Assembly: GCA_012934845.2 (NCBI GenBank)
Contig: WNNJ02001735.1
Location: 1-64,000 of the forward strand
Direction of reading: 5' to 3'
DNA: 64,000 nucleotides
Origin: Pomphorhynchus laevis
Taxonomy: Eukaryota; Acanthocephala; Palaeacanthocephala; Echinorhynchida; Pomphorhynchidae
How positions within the stretch are numbered: the stretch's first letter is position 1; the number at the start of each line of letters is the position of its first letter. Below are positions 10,087 through 21,899 of the stretch, in pieces. The notes under the pieces were generated by a model. That model ran no database searches, was not told the DNA's origin, and saw only the letters and a program-made list of their open reading frames with translations. The translations under genes and the position numbers were made by a program.

Positions 10087-10890
10087 ATGAACTATTATTT
10101 TGATAAAATAAATGAACATATATGTATCCAGAATCTAGAATTAATTAAAAATTGTGAATTAAGAAAGCTGCTATCAAAATGGTATAAATATAGATTAAAT
10201 AACAACAATAGAAATAAAATTTACAATTTGTTATATAATAACTTAAATGATTACTTTAGTAAGCTGATTAATAGTGAAAGCTTGAATATATCTAAGATAA
10301 TCATTTGGAAAGATTATATATTTGATAAAATTAAAAATAAAATGAAAATAGCAAACAATTACAAAAGGAAAGATAAAATTAATAAAGATATGTCTAAAGA
10401 ACTTACTAAATTAAAGGATAACTATATAATAACAGCTATTGATAAAGCTAGTAATAACTTTGTCTTCGTATGCAAAAAGCTTTATTATGATATACTAATG
10501 AAAGAGGTTAATTCTAATGATTTAAATGTAAATCGCAGCATATGAACGTAGTAAGTTGAGTTTTGAAAGAATTATTACAAGTCACTGTTCTATAATGGAT
10601 AAAAAGGGTATAAAGGTTGAATTAGATAATAAAACTATACCTATATTATATTGGAATCCAAAATTACATAAAAATCCAATAAAACCTAGGTTCATATGTA
10701 GTGCGTTTAAATGTACATTAAAACCACTTTCTGTCTATATGAATAAAATACTTAAAGTAATTAAAGCACATTTTAAAAAATATTGCAAGGTAATCGAAAT
10801 TAATACTGGTATAAAACACTATTTCAGTATTAATTCTACAAAAGAATTTTTAGAACAGACAAAAGGAATAAATTTTTAAAATATAAATAC
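10087..10890 (+). mobile_element. Penelope-like element copy A, N-terminal half
   Basis: Two adjacent frames (10087-10545, 152 aa; 10556-10879, 107 aa) encode the N-terminal and finger part of a Penelope-type reverse transcriptase. AIDKASNNFVFV matches the DK-x-N/G block, and YWNPKLHKNPIKPRF is the PKLHK motif diagnostic of Penelope-like elements. One frame shift lies near 10535-10556. The copy stops abruptly at about 10895, where hAT-derived sequence begins, so the palm and 3' end are lost. The same protein is repeated at 20.0, 27.7, 56.7 and 61.8 kb. Confidence 0.85.
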
Positions 10891-10895
10891 ATACG

Positions 10896-12330
10896 AAATT
10901 GCTGTTTTTGCAGAATGTCAGTCACAAAGCGACGGAAAAATTTGAAGATGAAGAATTCTTAGTCATTATGTAATACCTGGCTGATATGTTTGAAAAGCAA
11001 ATAAAACCGGCTGCTCAAAAAATGGGACAACTGGTCCATGAAGAATAAGCAATGAAAAAACTCAAAGATATTCCGTTATCAAACGATATCATGAAATCAA
11101 GAATAGTGGAGATGAGCGAAGTTGTCCTTATACAAATTGTATATAGAATCAAGACAGCTGGACGAATCAACGGATGTCACCAGCATGAGTCATTTTCTTG
11201 TCCTCGTTCGTTATATAGAAGATACGTCATTTCGTGATGAGTTATATTTTGCACAAAGTTAGAATTAATTGCCAAATCAACTATAGTTTTCGGATTGTTA
11301 CAATATTTCTTAAAACACATGGTATCGACTCGAATTAAATTGGTTCTATCTGCACAGGCCGTGCACCTTCAATGTTACAACACGTCAGATTTTGTAAGTA
11401 TAGTTAAAAATGTTGTTCCATATATTGTTAACATTCATTGTGTTGTTCATCGCCAGGCGGTTGCCTCAAAAAGTTGCTAGACTCATTCAAAGAAGTCGTG
11501 GCGGCTGTAGCTCTAGTTGTGAATTTCATTGTTGGAAATCGCTTAATAATAAAGTTTTAAAGCATTTTGCGGAAAAATAAAAGCTGAACTACGCGTATTG
11601 TTATTTCACACCGAAGTACGGTAGTTTTCTTGAAATCGTGTATTGGAAAGGGCGGTAAGCCTGTCTTACGAAATTGCTTTGTTTTCGCAAAATGTCGGTC
11701 ACAAAGCTTCGAAAAGTTTGAAGATGAAGAATTCCCAGTCATTGTGAGTTATCTGGCTGATATTTTTGGACACATAAACGATAAAAAATTTATCTTTACA
11801 AAAATAAGATGCTAATAGTATTCTCTATTTTTAGAAAGTTCATGCTTTCAAGAATAAGCTACCTTTGTGGAGAAAACGAGTGGTCAAAGGAAATACGGAA
11901 TTACACAATTTCTGGCTTTGACACATCAATGCGTATATTAATCTATCAAGGGTAGCACTCTATGAAATTTTTCTTTTTCCAAGAACTTGTCGTTGCGAGC
12001 CGGGTTTTTCCACTTGACTCTATTAAAAACGAAGTCGAGGAACAGACTTGAACCTAACAATCACATGATACTGGTATTACTGAAGTTGGAGTCACGAATT
12101 CTACGATTGATGAATACAAAACAAGAACAAGAAGCTTTTACGAAACTTTTATTGTGAAATCATTTATTGTTTCAAAGATTTATCCAAATTATCAAAAAGT
12201 GTTTTACCTTTCGTGAGGACTTAATATACCTGTGATCTGTAAAATTTGCATTATGATGTGAGAAAATGTTCAGGTTTGGTCACGATGTCACTAGGCAAAA
12301 CAAGGCTGGGTCACTGTTCAAAAGGATTAA
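10896..12330 (+). mobile_element. Decayed hAT-type DNA transposon (ZBED5/GTF2IRD2-like transposase)
   Basis: Fragments of a hAT transposase are read in several frames. QLDESTDVTSMSHFLVLVRY lies near 11150-11215, followed by an FRDEL block, then HCVVHRQAVASK near 11440-11475. Downstream are FEDEEFPVIVSYLADIF (about 11715-11770) and a stretch resembling the pre-dimerisation part of these transposases. DESTD carries a catalytic Asp of the hAT family. Sequence near 10896-10975 repeats part of 11655-11760, so the copy has been rearranged by a duplication. No terminal inverted repeats or 8-bp target duplication were identified. Confidence 0.75.
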
Positions 12331-12985
12331 TAAACACTGTATTAGATACACCTTTGTCATTGCAGTTACAATTATCATTAATAAATTGTTAAACGAACAT
12401 CCATGATGTAAACTGATTGTTGTTTAGTGTTTTTTTATTGTAAATTTGTTTCATTCGACAAAATTGTTTAAGGAAATTCAAGCAATTTTTAATTAATTCC
12501 TAAATAGTAACGAATTAAAAATTATAATCCCAATTACTTCTCACTGTTAGAAGTTACTTCACAACTTTGACAAATATTGAGATACACCCAATACAACTAT
12601 TAAACGATATTATGTTATATTACATTGCGATATTAAAGCTTATATGTATTTCTCTAAAAATATACCAATGAATTCCGTAATAACAGATTATAAGATACCT
12701 TTTTTAAAATCTGAGATAATCTTTAATTTATCAAAACAAGTAACAAATTGTAAAATGTACTTGATAAATCAAAAATTAATCCATTCTTATTATAGCAATT
12801 TAGAATTTTTTTAATTTTAATTTTTTTAATTATCTCAAAAAATTAATAAATTGACAAATGTTTTTGATTAATCCGAAATAAACACATTTTTACGATAGCA
12901 ATATTTTTCAAATCAAAGTTAAACAATTTTTTATGCATCACAATTTGAAGAAGTTCTGCATATGTGTGCTTGGAAGGCATCTGTC
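12331..12985. other. AT-rich, no gene seen
   Basis: No ORF or known repeat is recognisable. A short inverted pair, CTTGGAAGGCATCTG with GCCTTCCAAACACAG, occurs at about 12969-13000 just before a fucosyltransferase copy. Confidence 0.5.
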
Positions 12986-12998
12986 GCCTTCCAAACAC

Positions 12999-13196
12999 AG
13001 TAGGCGAAAACTCACAATGGTAAGAACAATATTCGTGTCGTTAACGATTTCACAACAAAATTAATGTAAATCGTTATTATTAAAACAAAATCAGTGTGAA
13101 TCGTAAAACGTTCGAGCATTTTGAAATGCCTGAAAATCTGACAATTAAAGATATAACTATTCTCAAATGGAAAATTGAAGACTATGATCAAAAATG
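12999..13196 (+). pseudogene. Fucosyltransferase copy B, N-terminal fragment
   Basis: From the CACAATGG start this is nearly identical to 15780-15980. The membrane anchor region (MVRTIFVSLTI) is followed by VNRKTFEHFEMPENLT and ILKWKIEDYDQKC, equivalent to residues 16-65 of the minus-strand copy. Homology stops abruptly after DQKC. The body of the enzyme is gone, but a C-terminal piece appears at 13439-13598. The anchor part is out of frame with the rest. Confidence 0.8.
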
Positions 13197-13438
13197 TACA
13201 AATCTTTTTTGCCAGTTAGCTTGTGTATAACCCACACAGTTGCTTACTCTCCTCAGTCATTGTTGAAGGAAGCTCGCTTCATTCATTAACTCCGACAGCA
13301 TTCCGGACTTCCACATCTCCAATCGTAAATCTTAGCTTTTGTAAATTTGGTGATCATGTACATTTTGAAGCAATGTTAATGATGATGTGAATTTTCCTTC
13401 ATTAAGTAATATATTATTTGCATCGATAATTATTATAT

Positions 13439-13598
13439 TTTGATGCTATAAGAGCGGGATCAGTTCCAATTGTGGCAGATTTTATCAATTGTCCAAACTA
13501 TATAAAATTCGCACCACCTGGATAATATGTCAATATACGATTTTAACGAAGACTATTTGTTTGTGAAATACATCAATGAATCATTGCAGAACCATACA
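13439..13598 (+). pseudogene. Fucosyltransferase C-terminal exon fragment
   Basis: A plus-strand frame reads FDAIRAGSVPIVADF, then NCPNYIKFAPPG, a stop, and, one frame away, DFNEDYLFVKYINESL. This is the C-terminal third of GT10 enzymes (VPIV-x-APPGSYI-DF). It supplies the part missing from the other copies and shows the ancestral gene was complete. It is a pseudogene: a stop replaces the Ser of PPGS and the frame shifts soon after. The usual acceptor AG is not visible just upstream. Confidence 0.8.
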
Positions 13599-13985
13599 TT
13601 ATGAATCCTCATATTAATTGATACAAATGATGAAAATAATAACTTCTGTAAAGTTTGGTAATCATGTACATTTTGAAGAAATGTTCACGATTATCTCATG
13701 TGTTTGCATTTGGATTGAATGTAATCAACAAGTGCTGTTGTGTTATAAGGTTTCACTCTCTTTTTCTCAACACAACATAGTAGCTTAGGATTTGCATAGC
13801 AATGATGTGAATTTTCGTTAATACATTTTCATCAGAGTGTTAAATTATATTCATATTCTCTTTAAACTTTTTCTTCTAAACGCTTTGTCTTATATGTGAT
13901 TCATCGACGAAAATAAAGTGTTATAGTCAAAGGACATTAATGTGCTAAAATATTAATAAATTCTTATAACATAATAATCAAACTA
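13590..13985. repeat. Inverted duplicate of 45-425 (fucosyltransferase 3' flank)
   Basis: Reverse complement of the start of the window, including the TCATGTACATTTTGAAG and ATTAATAAATTCTTATAA words. A second partial copy of its first part lies at about 13335-13400, inside the interrupted copy B. Confidence 0.85.
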
Positions 13986-14154
13986 TTACCAAAATACCCA
14001 ATTTAAAATTGATCAATAATTGTTTGTCAATTACATTTGAAAAACTCACAATAAAACAAGGAAATTATTACAAAATTAACACCATAGAATAAATTACAAA
14101 ATTAGAAGAATCTTTAATAATCATGTGAAAATTACAAAATTACAAGAATCTTCA

Positions 14155-14690
14155 ATACGTTCTACAGCCATATTTACGTCCCCCATAGATGCAACAAGCG
14201 CTCTAAGATTTGCATCACGATTATGAAATCCCATTGCCTGCATTTGTTCAAATTAGGATGCATAAATTTCTTCTGGAGTTTGGTTGCTGATTTGTCGGCT
14301 GATGTTGCTGGGATAAATTAGATTCAATACTTGAAACAACGAAACAGTATAATCTTGATTTGAATTTTGTAAATTTTGGAATGATGTCGTTGCATAAGCT
14401 GTTTGTCTATTGCTAGGTTATTGAACAGAAACCACATTAGATGAAGTGGCTTGACTATTAATTTTATTATCGACAAGACCTCTTATATTTGAAGATATCA
14501 ACCCTGAATATACTTGTGGGGATGTGTCCCTAAGACGAATTAGGTTTTTTTTTGAATTTGTATAATCGGCATTAATGCTCGAGGATTTGTGCATAGAGCA
14601 CGAATTTCAGGTATTGATCACTGACTTATAAACTCATGAATTACACGATGTACTTTTTCTCTTTGTCTTTTGTCTGTACAAATTTATTTA
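14155..14690 (-). pseudogene. Ubiquilin C-terminal (STI1 plus UBA) fragment
   Basis: The minus strand carries the end of a ubiquilin, the shuttle protein that takes ubiquitinated clients to the proteasome. Near 14580-14650 a frame reads IPEIRALCTNPRALMPIIQIQ, matching the NPEIR/NPRAL-QIQQGL part of an STI1 repeat. After a Gln/Asn/Ser-rich linker comes [18 protein letters not shown] and [13 protein letters not shown] (about 14163-14260), a textbook ubiquilin UBA domain. Several stops and at least one frame shift interrupt it, and the UBL domain is absent, so it is a pseudogene fragment. No poly(A) was recognised, so processed versus duplicated origin is open. Confidence 0.8.
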
Positions 14691-14699
14691 TTGTACGCA

Positions 14700-15775
14700 G
14701 CGGATTAAGTAGAATACCGGGATCGCGGAAAATTATTAAAAATTATTAAATTATTATTAAAATTATTAAGATATTATGTGAAAATTGAAATATACGAATT
14801 TTAGAAAGTTCAACATTTCGATTGTATCGGGATATTGAAATATTCCAAGACAATTATTCTATTCTAACACAAAATATAGTATTTACTACAGAATTAAATA
14901 TCCGCTTATATTATTTACTATTAATTCATTAAAGTTAACCTCTTAGGTGTTTAAATTTTTTTAAGAAATTGCTGTTAATTATTGGTTTTAATTTCTTTAT
15001 ATTTTTTTTATTAATTTTATTGTCAGTAAAGAGATTAAATTTATTTGTTCGCAGCCTTACTAATTTTAATTTTTCAAAGATAAAATATGCTTGTTTGTAA
15101 AAATAACTTGTATTTTTGTATACATAAATATTTCTTCCTCTCTCTGTGTACTTTAATTATTAAGCCATTTTAAGAAGTAATATTTTAGCAACAAGCAATA
15201 GACTAGCATTGTTAATTTGAGGCTTTTTAACTATGGCCGTATATATATACAGTTATATTCTATTAGTTTAAAATTTTCTTGTTGAATATTTTTAATCGTT
15301 ATTAAGTTCTTACCAAACATAGATTGAGAACATAATAAGTGACAAGTGATTCGAGTTGCAGATCGCTTTTTTTCTCTAACGGGATTTTCGAAGAAAAATA
15401 TAATATCACTGGGTATTACGAATGACAAGCATTCTAAATTGTAATTTATTGTTATAATTTAAATGTACCATAAGTTCGTTTTTTAATTTCGTTATTCCAT
15501 AAATTAAACAAAGCGACGATAATGCATGCATACTTATTTTCATTAGAAGTTGTCATTGCTAAACACCGCAGAATACGAAGGCTTATAATCAGGGTATAAA
15601 AATGCATTTTTGGATAAAAAAATATTTATTTATATTTTTAAAATAAAATTACTTTTATTTTTAAATTTAACATTACATTTTAAGAATAAATTTGAAATTA
15701 CATTATATTTCAGAATATGTTTTATTTTTTTATCGTTTTGTAAGTTTTAGTACACAATGCGTAGACTACTTACGA
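14700..15775. other. AT-rich, no gene seen
   Basis: Over 1 kb of low-complexity AT-rich sequence with only short chance frames. It ends at the CAGTAGGCG boundary (about 15779) where the fucosyltransferase copy C unit begins, the same boundary as at about 13000. Confidence 0.5.
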
Positions 15776-15779
15776 AATC

Positions 15780-16550
15780 CAGTAGGCGAAAACTCACAAT
15801 GGTAAGAACAATATTCGTGTCGTTAACGATTTCACAACAAAATTAATGTAAATCGTTATTATTACAACAAAATCAGTGTGAATCGTAAAACGTTCGAGCA
15901 TTTTGAAAATGCCTGAAAATCTGACAGTTAAAGATATAACTATTCTCAAATGGAAAATTGAAGACTATGATCAAAAATGTCGAGACGGTTCTTTCATACA
16001 TTGGATTAGTACAAAATCGTTATTCGCAAGTAAAGAAAAGTCTAGTATTATTGCCTATAACAAATTGACTAATTTTTTTGTGTCGACGCCCAACCGATTT
16101 CCTCCATTTTTTGTAATGTACACTAGTGAAGCCCCTCCTAATGCTATAAGGTGTTCACAATACTACGATTTTGCAATTACATATGATTGGGAAACATCAT
16201 ATCCATTTGCTCATACGTATTTCTCAAAAATTGATATATACTTGAAATCATTGCTCTTAACACCTCAAAGCATAGAAGAAAGAAAAGGAATTGTATGGCT
16301 AAGCGGAAATTGCGAAGCTTTTAACCGACGGCAGTTATTTGTCAAAGAACTTATGAACCATATACACGTGGACAGTTACGGCCTTTGCATGAACAACGTC
16401 AGAACACATCATCGTTACGAAGGAAATTCTACTGAACTTTATGAATCTTATAAATATGTGATTGCTATTGAGAATTACATAGCAATCACATATTTCAAGA
16501 ATAAAAACCATAATATTTTATTTATGGACCTTACTGACATATTATTATAA
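15780..16550 (+). pseudogene. Fucosyltransferase copy C, truncated by a fold-back
   Basis: The unit starts like copy B. A 215-aa ORF from 15903 covers the luminal domain: MPENLTVKDI, KWKIEDYDQKCRDGSF, TSEAPP and YDWETSYPFAHTYF, ending at YKYVIAIEN. The membrane anchor just upstream (15802-15850) is out of frame, so the ORF has no signal anchor. At YVIAIEN the sequence folds back on itself: a 17-bp inverted arm (16479-16495) copies 16452-16468, and the ENSNC donor-binding block is lost. Sequence after 16500 resembles the 3' flank of the minus-strand copy. Not expected to be functional. Confidence 0.8.
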
Positions 16551-17059
16551 TTATGTTTATATAATTAAATTACCGTTTTGGTAATATTCTGTTCAGGCGT
16601 TGTACGCAATAACATTACATTTATAAATATATTTAAGAAAATGTTTTATTTTTATCGTTATGTATTATCATGAAAAACGATGACAGTGAAACGGTATAAT
16701 ATATTTACACAATATAAAAATGTGTTCATTTAATTATATTAAATTATAATTAGTTTGCTATATATTATAAATTGTAATAATTACATAATCCTAGTTACCT
16801 TAAAATGGCTCAAGAATAAAATTCACACTTTTTTATTTATTGGATCTTAAATATATTATAAAAATTATATATAAAATTATAAAAATTATATGTATTTAAT
16901 ATTTTATATTTAATTTAATCATTTTCGATATTATTCATATTTTTATATCGCTTAAAATTTATAACTTTGCTCGCCTTATTCTTTGCGAAACCTGCAATTT
17001 CATCAGATAAGATTTGGTTTGTGTCAACTACATTTAAACATTTTTGTTTGATAAATATA

Positions 17060-17245
17060 TTATCATTGCCTGTAACAAATTGACTACATTTCATGTGTCA
17101 TCGCATAATCAATTTCCTCCATTTGCTAAGATGTACACTCTTGAAGAACCTCCGAATGCCATTAGGAGTCCATAGCGATATTTTAATTACTTATGACTGA
17201 GAAACATATTATCCATTTGCGCATACGTATCAGCGTATGCGCAAA
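17060..17245 (+). pseudogene. Fucosyltransferase copy D, internal fragment
   Basis: Stop-containing frames match the middle of copy C at the DNA level: ATTGCCTGTAACAAATTGAC, the TCCTCCATTTG block and CATATTATCCATTTGCGCA. It ends at a fold-back (arms 17216-17227 and 17234-17245) at the same codons (PFAHTY) where the other copies run on. It is more diverged than copies A-C and so probably older. Confidence 0.75.
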
Positions 17246-18330
17246 ACTAAAAGCGTCTTAAAACTAATGACGTGATTTCTGGATCATCCTAATTTTATTC
17301 ACCAGAAATTTTAATTTCAGTGGTTGCTTGCTTTCTCATATGATCCCTTCAGAGGATACATATATTTTTGATCGCAGAATGTGTAAGACTGTAAAAAACT
17401 TACACTATTTTATTTATTAGATCTTACAAATTTATTACAATAATGTAATTAATATAATTAATTAATCTTTTAAAAATATTATGTCCAGGCGAGTATACAA
17501 TTTTAACAGCTTAAAATTGCAACCGTAATAACTCAACTTACAAACGATCTTCAAAAAGTCAATTTCCCCAATTAGTCGGATAATATCCATTACATTTCAA
17601 AACGTCATAATTCTCTAAACTTATATTTTTCGTTGATAAACTACCCTTTAATTTATGATTCAGCCTCAACTGGCTGAGTTATAAAAGATCGGTTTCCCAA
17701 GAAATCGGTTTTCCTCAAACCACTTAACAGAGTAATCATACTATAATCATTGATTGCAGTTCACGAGAATAACTTATATAGCTTGTTGACATTTAAATAT
17801 TTCAAACTTGTAATATTTCCACCAAGGAAATTTCGACGTGTAATAAATACAAACTTCCGAATTATATATATCTTGACTATTTATAGACGCGTACTAGTAG
17901 GGTTTGCCAAAAACGTTTTTGGTCATCAAACTAAATTTCACCCTAGTCCAGATGCAGCATAAACTTTTAAAACACAGTTCTCTTTCGACATTAGAAAAAA
18001 ATTCTGTCAGAATCTTCTATTTGTCAATGATATTCCAACAGTTATTCGATAAAATGATTAATATCGATGCAAATTATGGAAGCAGCAATCTCGATTATCC
18101 ACAAATCATGAAAATAGACCAAGCTTCAATCAAATCTCTTATTGTTTAAACGTACATTCAGGTCTACTATAAAATAATAGTATACTATTATTTGTGACTG
18201 GCATAACTCTCTAAAGTTAAGGGAGTTAAGTTAATCTCTCGTAACTGAATTAAGGAAGATTGGGTACAAAGTTATCAAATCCTAATGTCGATTTTCGCCA
18301 CAGATTTATTGAAAACTTTATAAAAAATTA
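17246..18330. other. No recognisable gene
   Basis: Frames at 17750-17962 and 17904-18149 (70 and 81 aa) are open by chance-level standards and match nothing I know. A stretch near 17400-17500 resembles the 3' flank of the fucosyltransferase copies (TGTCCAGGCGAG box). Confidence 0.4.
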
Positions 18331-18338
18331 AGATAATC

Positions 18339-18387
18339 GACAAAAAACGATACTAGGCAATGTTTCGTCATTATTTTGACTCATCAG
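18339..18387 (-). ncRNA. Hammerhead-ribozyme-like core, minus-strand arm
   Basis: The minus strand repeats the plus-arm layout: CTGATGA (18387-18381), the same perfect GTCA/TGAC stem II, GAAAC (18366-18362) and GTC (18341-18339). The segment between GAAAC and GTC differs from the plus arm, so helix III is not conserved. Confidence 0.5.
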
Positions 18388-18463
18388 GTCCAGATACCTC
18401 CCACTACTGGATGAAGAGGAGGACCGGTCCTCCTCTGCATTCACTAGTAGGAGGTATCTGGCA

Positions 18464-18510
18464 CTGATGAGTCAAAATAATGACGAAACGGATCCTGATA
18501 TCGTTTTGTC
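18464..18510 (+). ncRNA. Hammerhead-ribozyme-like core, plus-strand arm
   Basis: CTGATGA (18464-18470) is followed directly by a perfect GTCA/TGAC stem II with an AAATAA loop and then GAAAC (18485-18489). A GTC lies at 18508-18510, as the cleavage site would. The catalytic boxes and the G-C pair closing stem II are all canonical. Helix III is long and weak, and a helix I pairing flanking the core is not evident. Confidence 0.55.
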
Positions 18511-18539
18511 GATTCCTTCGTGGCTGCCACATCATACAA

Positions 18540-20025
18540 ACAGAAAAAATGCCTACGGAAATCTCTCATTTTCTTGTAAAATTAAGATAATTTTTACATT
18601 GTCAGTTATCTTTCAATATTGATAATTTAAATCTTATATTTAAAAATCTAATAATATTTGATATTTACATGTTTAACAAATCTCCTTTAAAAAAAATTTA
18701 TTTCTTAGGATTCATTGTAAAAATTATAATTTAAAAGTTATCGATCAGTATTTTTTGAAAAATACTGAATATTCTTTATTTCAAGTAGAAATTTCAATCA
18801 AATATCATATTACCATTGCCTTATTATTATGAAGCCTTTGCCTGATTTAATTCGCAACTTATCGAATTTACCAAATAGAATTAGATTTAACCGTTGACTG
18901 TTGTAGACAGATCCAAATTAACGATTCATAATAACATATTACACTGACACAAAAATTTCATTAAAAGTATAGATTTTCTTATTTTAATAAAGTTACCGTA
19001 TCGTGTTTACTATATGAGCATTTATCTCTTGTAATTAATGCAAAATTGACAGATACTTGATTCAAAGAATGCATGTCAAACGTCTAAGTTAAATATCAAC
19101 TTTTATCCAGAGATTTTAGTTTCTTGAAATTTTATTTTGCAATTCAGTGCAATTGAGATTAGATAAAGACGGGAACTTTTTCAATTTAGACCATAGCCAT
19201 CACCTTATTTTTGAAATATAAAGTGTGTTTATGATACATTCAAGACGAAATAGCAAAGAGGTAAGTATGGTAATACTTCTTAAATTCATTCAAAAAAGTT
19301 TTATAAATGTGAATTTACGTAAATTTTCTTATAATTTCTTACAAAGAAAAACATGTTTACAACATGAACGAAATTGAACATTTAAAAGTGTTTATTTTAA
19401 TGACTGTTCAGGTAAATTGTATTGTTATGCATAGCAAATGCCTTAAAGTAAACCATTCTTAATAGTTAAAGAAATGTAGAAATTTGCGTCAATACGAAAA
19501 CTCAGCAAATTTAAGATTTTGATAGCCCAATGAATGAGTTTTAAATATTTTTATTTAAAAAATAAAAATATTATTATGGCTAGATAAACGCTTAACATTA
19601 ATCGATCAAACGATAAAACGAAAACATACAACTTTGAAATTTTTACATTTTCAGAGTTTGCTTAAAATGAAATTCTTTTTTTTCTTATAGAAGAAAGAAT
19701 ATATTTTATTTTATAACCAGTATATATTTTATAACGGCATGGGGATCCGACTCTGACGGCACATGAGCTTTCAAATAATTCACGTAAAGCACTACTAATT
19801 TATCAGATTTATTTTTATCAGATTTATTGGTCGCTTTAAAACTTTTAATCATCAAGAATACTTACAGTGCATAACGATTTATTATCTATGGACATCATAG
19901 AACCTGTGATCGGAAAAGATATATATATATATATTTAATGCCAAAATTTCTTTTAAAAATTAATGTCAAATTCGACCTTAAAGTGTCAAAATTTGGAAAT
20001 TTGTCAATTCTTAAATTGACAAAGG
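18540..20025. other. AT-rich, no gene seen
   Basis: About 1.5 kb without coding potential or recognised repeat. A short (AT)n run occurs at about 19918-19936. Confidence 0.5.
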
Positions 20026-20029
20026 TATA

Positions 20030-20850
20030 TAGATATAGTTTAATAAAACTATACCTGTATTATATTGAAATTCAAAATTAAAACTTAGGTTCATATGTAG
20101 TGTTTTTAAATGTACATTAAAACCATGTTCTGTTTATATGAATAAAATATTAAAGTAATTATAGCACCTTCAAAAATATTGTAGGATAATCGAAATTAAT
20201 ACTGGTATAAAACACTATTTTAGTATTAATTCTACAAAAGAAATTTTAGAACAGACAAAAGGAAAAAATTTTCAAAATATAAATACATACGATTTTAGTA
20301 CGCTTTATACAAATCTAGATTTAGTAGATATAAAAATTCATTAGAAAAATTAATTAATCTTATATTCGGAACAATATATACATATATATGTTATAATAAC
20401 TATAATGCATATCTAACAAAAATTAAATTATCAAGTAAATATAAATATATGGATAAAATTGAATTAATAGAATCCTTAAATATTTTGATAAATCAAAATT
20501 ATTTAAAAGTAGGGACATCTATATTTAGACAAATAAAAGGTGTTCCAATGTGAGGTAATAGTAGCCCAATTATAGCTGATTTGTTTTTAAGCTTTATAGA
20601 ATATGAATTTGTTCATTACTGTGTAAAAACTAAATCTAAACTATATAAATATATAAAATATATGTTTCGATACATTGATGATATATGTGTATTTAATTCT
20701 AATAATTTTTATTCAATTAGTGAACAAATTTATCCAGAAAGCCTTATTCTTAACAAAATCACATGTGATCGTAAAAAGCTATCTTTATTAATTTTTATCT
20801 ATATTGAACATCACTTGTATAAATTATTGTTTTAAATATCAAAGTAGCTT
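20030..20850 (+). mobile_element. Penelope-like element copy B, palm fragment
   Basis: DNA is closely similar to 61915-62800, with stops and indels. It covers the finger end, the DFSTLYTNLDL motif-A block, GVPM with a stop in GGNSSPIIADLF (motif B, about 20540-20590) and YIDDICVFNSNNF (motif C, about 20670-20710). The copy ends near 20830, before the thumb and 3' tail. ORF 20581-20835 is its longest open part. Confidence 0.85.
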
Positions 20851-21059
20851 AATTTTACATGGATCATTCAAAATTAGTTTCAAAGTACTTTCAATACAAT
20901 CGATTCGAATAGTAGAAGCTCTATAGACTAGATTGTTTGATTTCAAATATATTAATGTCCTAATAATTAGTAATTTGTGAAACGTAAGGATGTTATACTG
21001 ATCTTTTCTTTAGTCATAAACATGTGTCTTCAAACTAGTGTACGAATATCGTCACGAAC

Positions 21060-21195
21060 TAGTTGCAACATGACCTAACTACTAATATCATCATGCGCCA
21101 ACATAAGTACTCAGTAGGTCATCAGGGCGCAGGTACTGAGCACTAACGTTTCGACATGCGGTAATGCATGGATTACTCGAATAGACTTGAATATT
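21060..21195 (-). repeat. Hairpin repeat with GTCGAAAC, copy 1
   Basis: The minus strand reads CATGTCGAAACGTTAGTGC, then CTGATGACC, then TACTGAGTACTTATG. TTAGTGCTCAGTA can pair with TACTGAGTACTTA. A diverged copy in the opposite orientation is at 27005-27070. It contains hammerhead-type words (GAAAC, CTGATGA) but in permuted order. Confidence 0.6.
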
Positions 21196-21309
21196 TATTT
21201 TGTTTTTATTTTAAGATTTTGAAACAATGTTATGTATTTTGGTCATCCTAACCGGAAGTAGCTTATAAATTGAATTTAATTTATACTTCAATCTAAGTAA
21301 TAATATTTC

Positions 21310-21895
21310 TAATTGTTTCAATTTGTCCACGCATTGCTAACTCAAAAATGATCAATTATCTTGAATATTTAATTTGTTTTAATTTTAAGATCTTGAAACA
21401 ATGTTATGTATTGAAAGCTGAACAAAAACTTATTCTATTTTTAATAATCAAAGGTTATCACTATATGTCAAATGATTTTCTCCGTTAAAGTTAGAGTGTA
21501 TTTGGGTCCGCTGCTAGATGTGTACGAGGAAAATTTGGCCAAAAATAAATAGCATTTCTTCCAGATAACCTATAATGCTAATTATTTTACATCTTTTATT
21601 AGCTATTTATCGACTCATTAAAATTGTAATTTTAAAAGATATAACCTGATGTAAATCTATATTATATAAAATCTTGTGATTTTAACATTTATTTTTTAAT
21701 TAATATATATAGTAAAAATACTCTAATTAAGTTAACTGGTCTTATTTGTAAGCAAAAAACTATTAATATTACCAAACATGAATGTTGGTTTTATAATTTT
21801 ATTTAATATTATAAATGAACTAAGATTTATTTCAGTAAAGTAAAGTTGACTTATTTCCGCTTAAATTGTAACGTCAGTTTTATAAATTAAAGACA
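21310..21895. repeat. Flank copy 3 (empty LINE site, most diverged)
   Basis: Matches the blocks at 1600-1725 plus 5628-5957 and at 6713-7460 with more substitutions, and has no LINE at the homologous point (about 21436-21445). It begins at GTCCACGCATTGCTAACTC, the same fucosyltransferase-derived edge as the other copies. Confidence 0.8.
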
Positions 21896-21899
21896 GTTT

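Larger units (their letters stand above)
18339..18510. repeat. Head-to-head pair of hammerhead-like units
   Basis: An inverted repeat of about 65-bp arms is centred on GGACCGGTCC (18421-18430). Each arm is a diverged copy of the 5990-6097 unit: CCTCCCACTACTGGATG, TGACTCATCAG and the GAAACG core. The unit family thus occurs both as a direct dimer and as a palindrome within 12 kb. Confidence 0.8.

Noticed and set aside
15231-15428. 65-aa minus-strand ORF
   Set aside because: Chance frame in AT-rich sequence with no recognisable domain.
17750-18149. Overlapping 70- and 81-aa ORFs as a small gene
   Set aside because: No motif, no codon bias different from background and no start or splice context.
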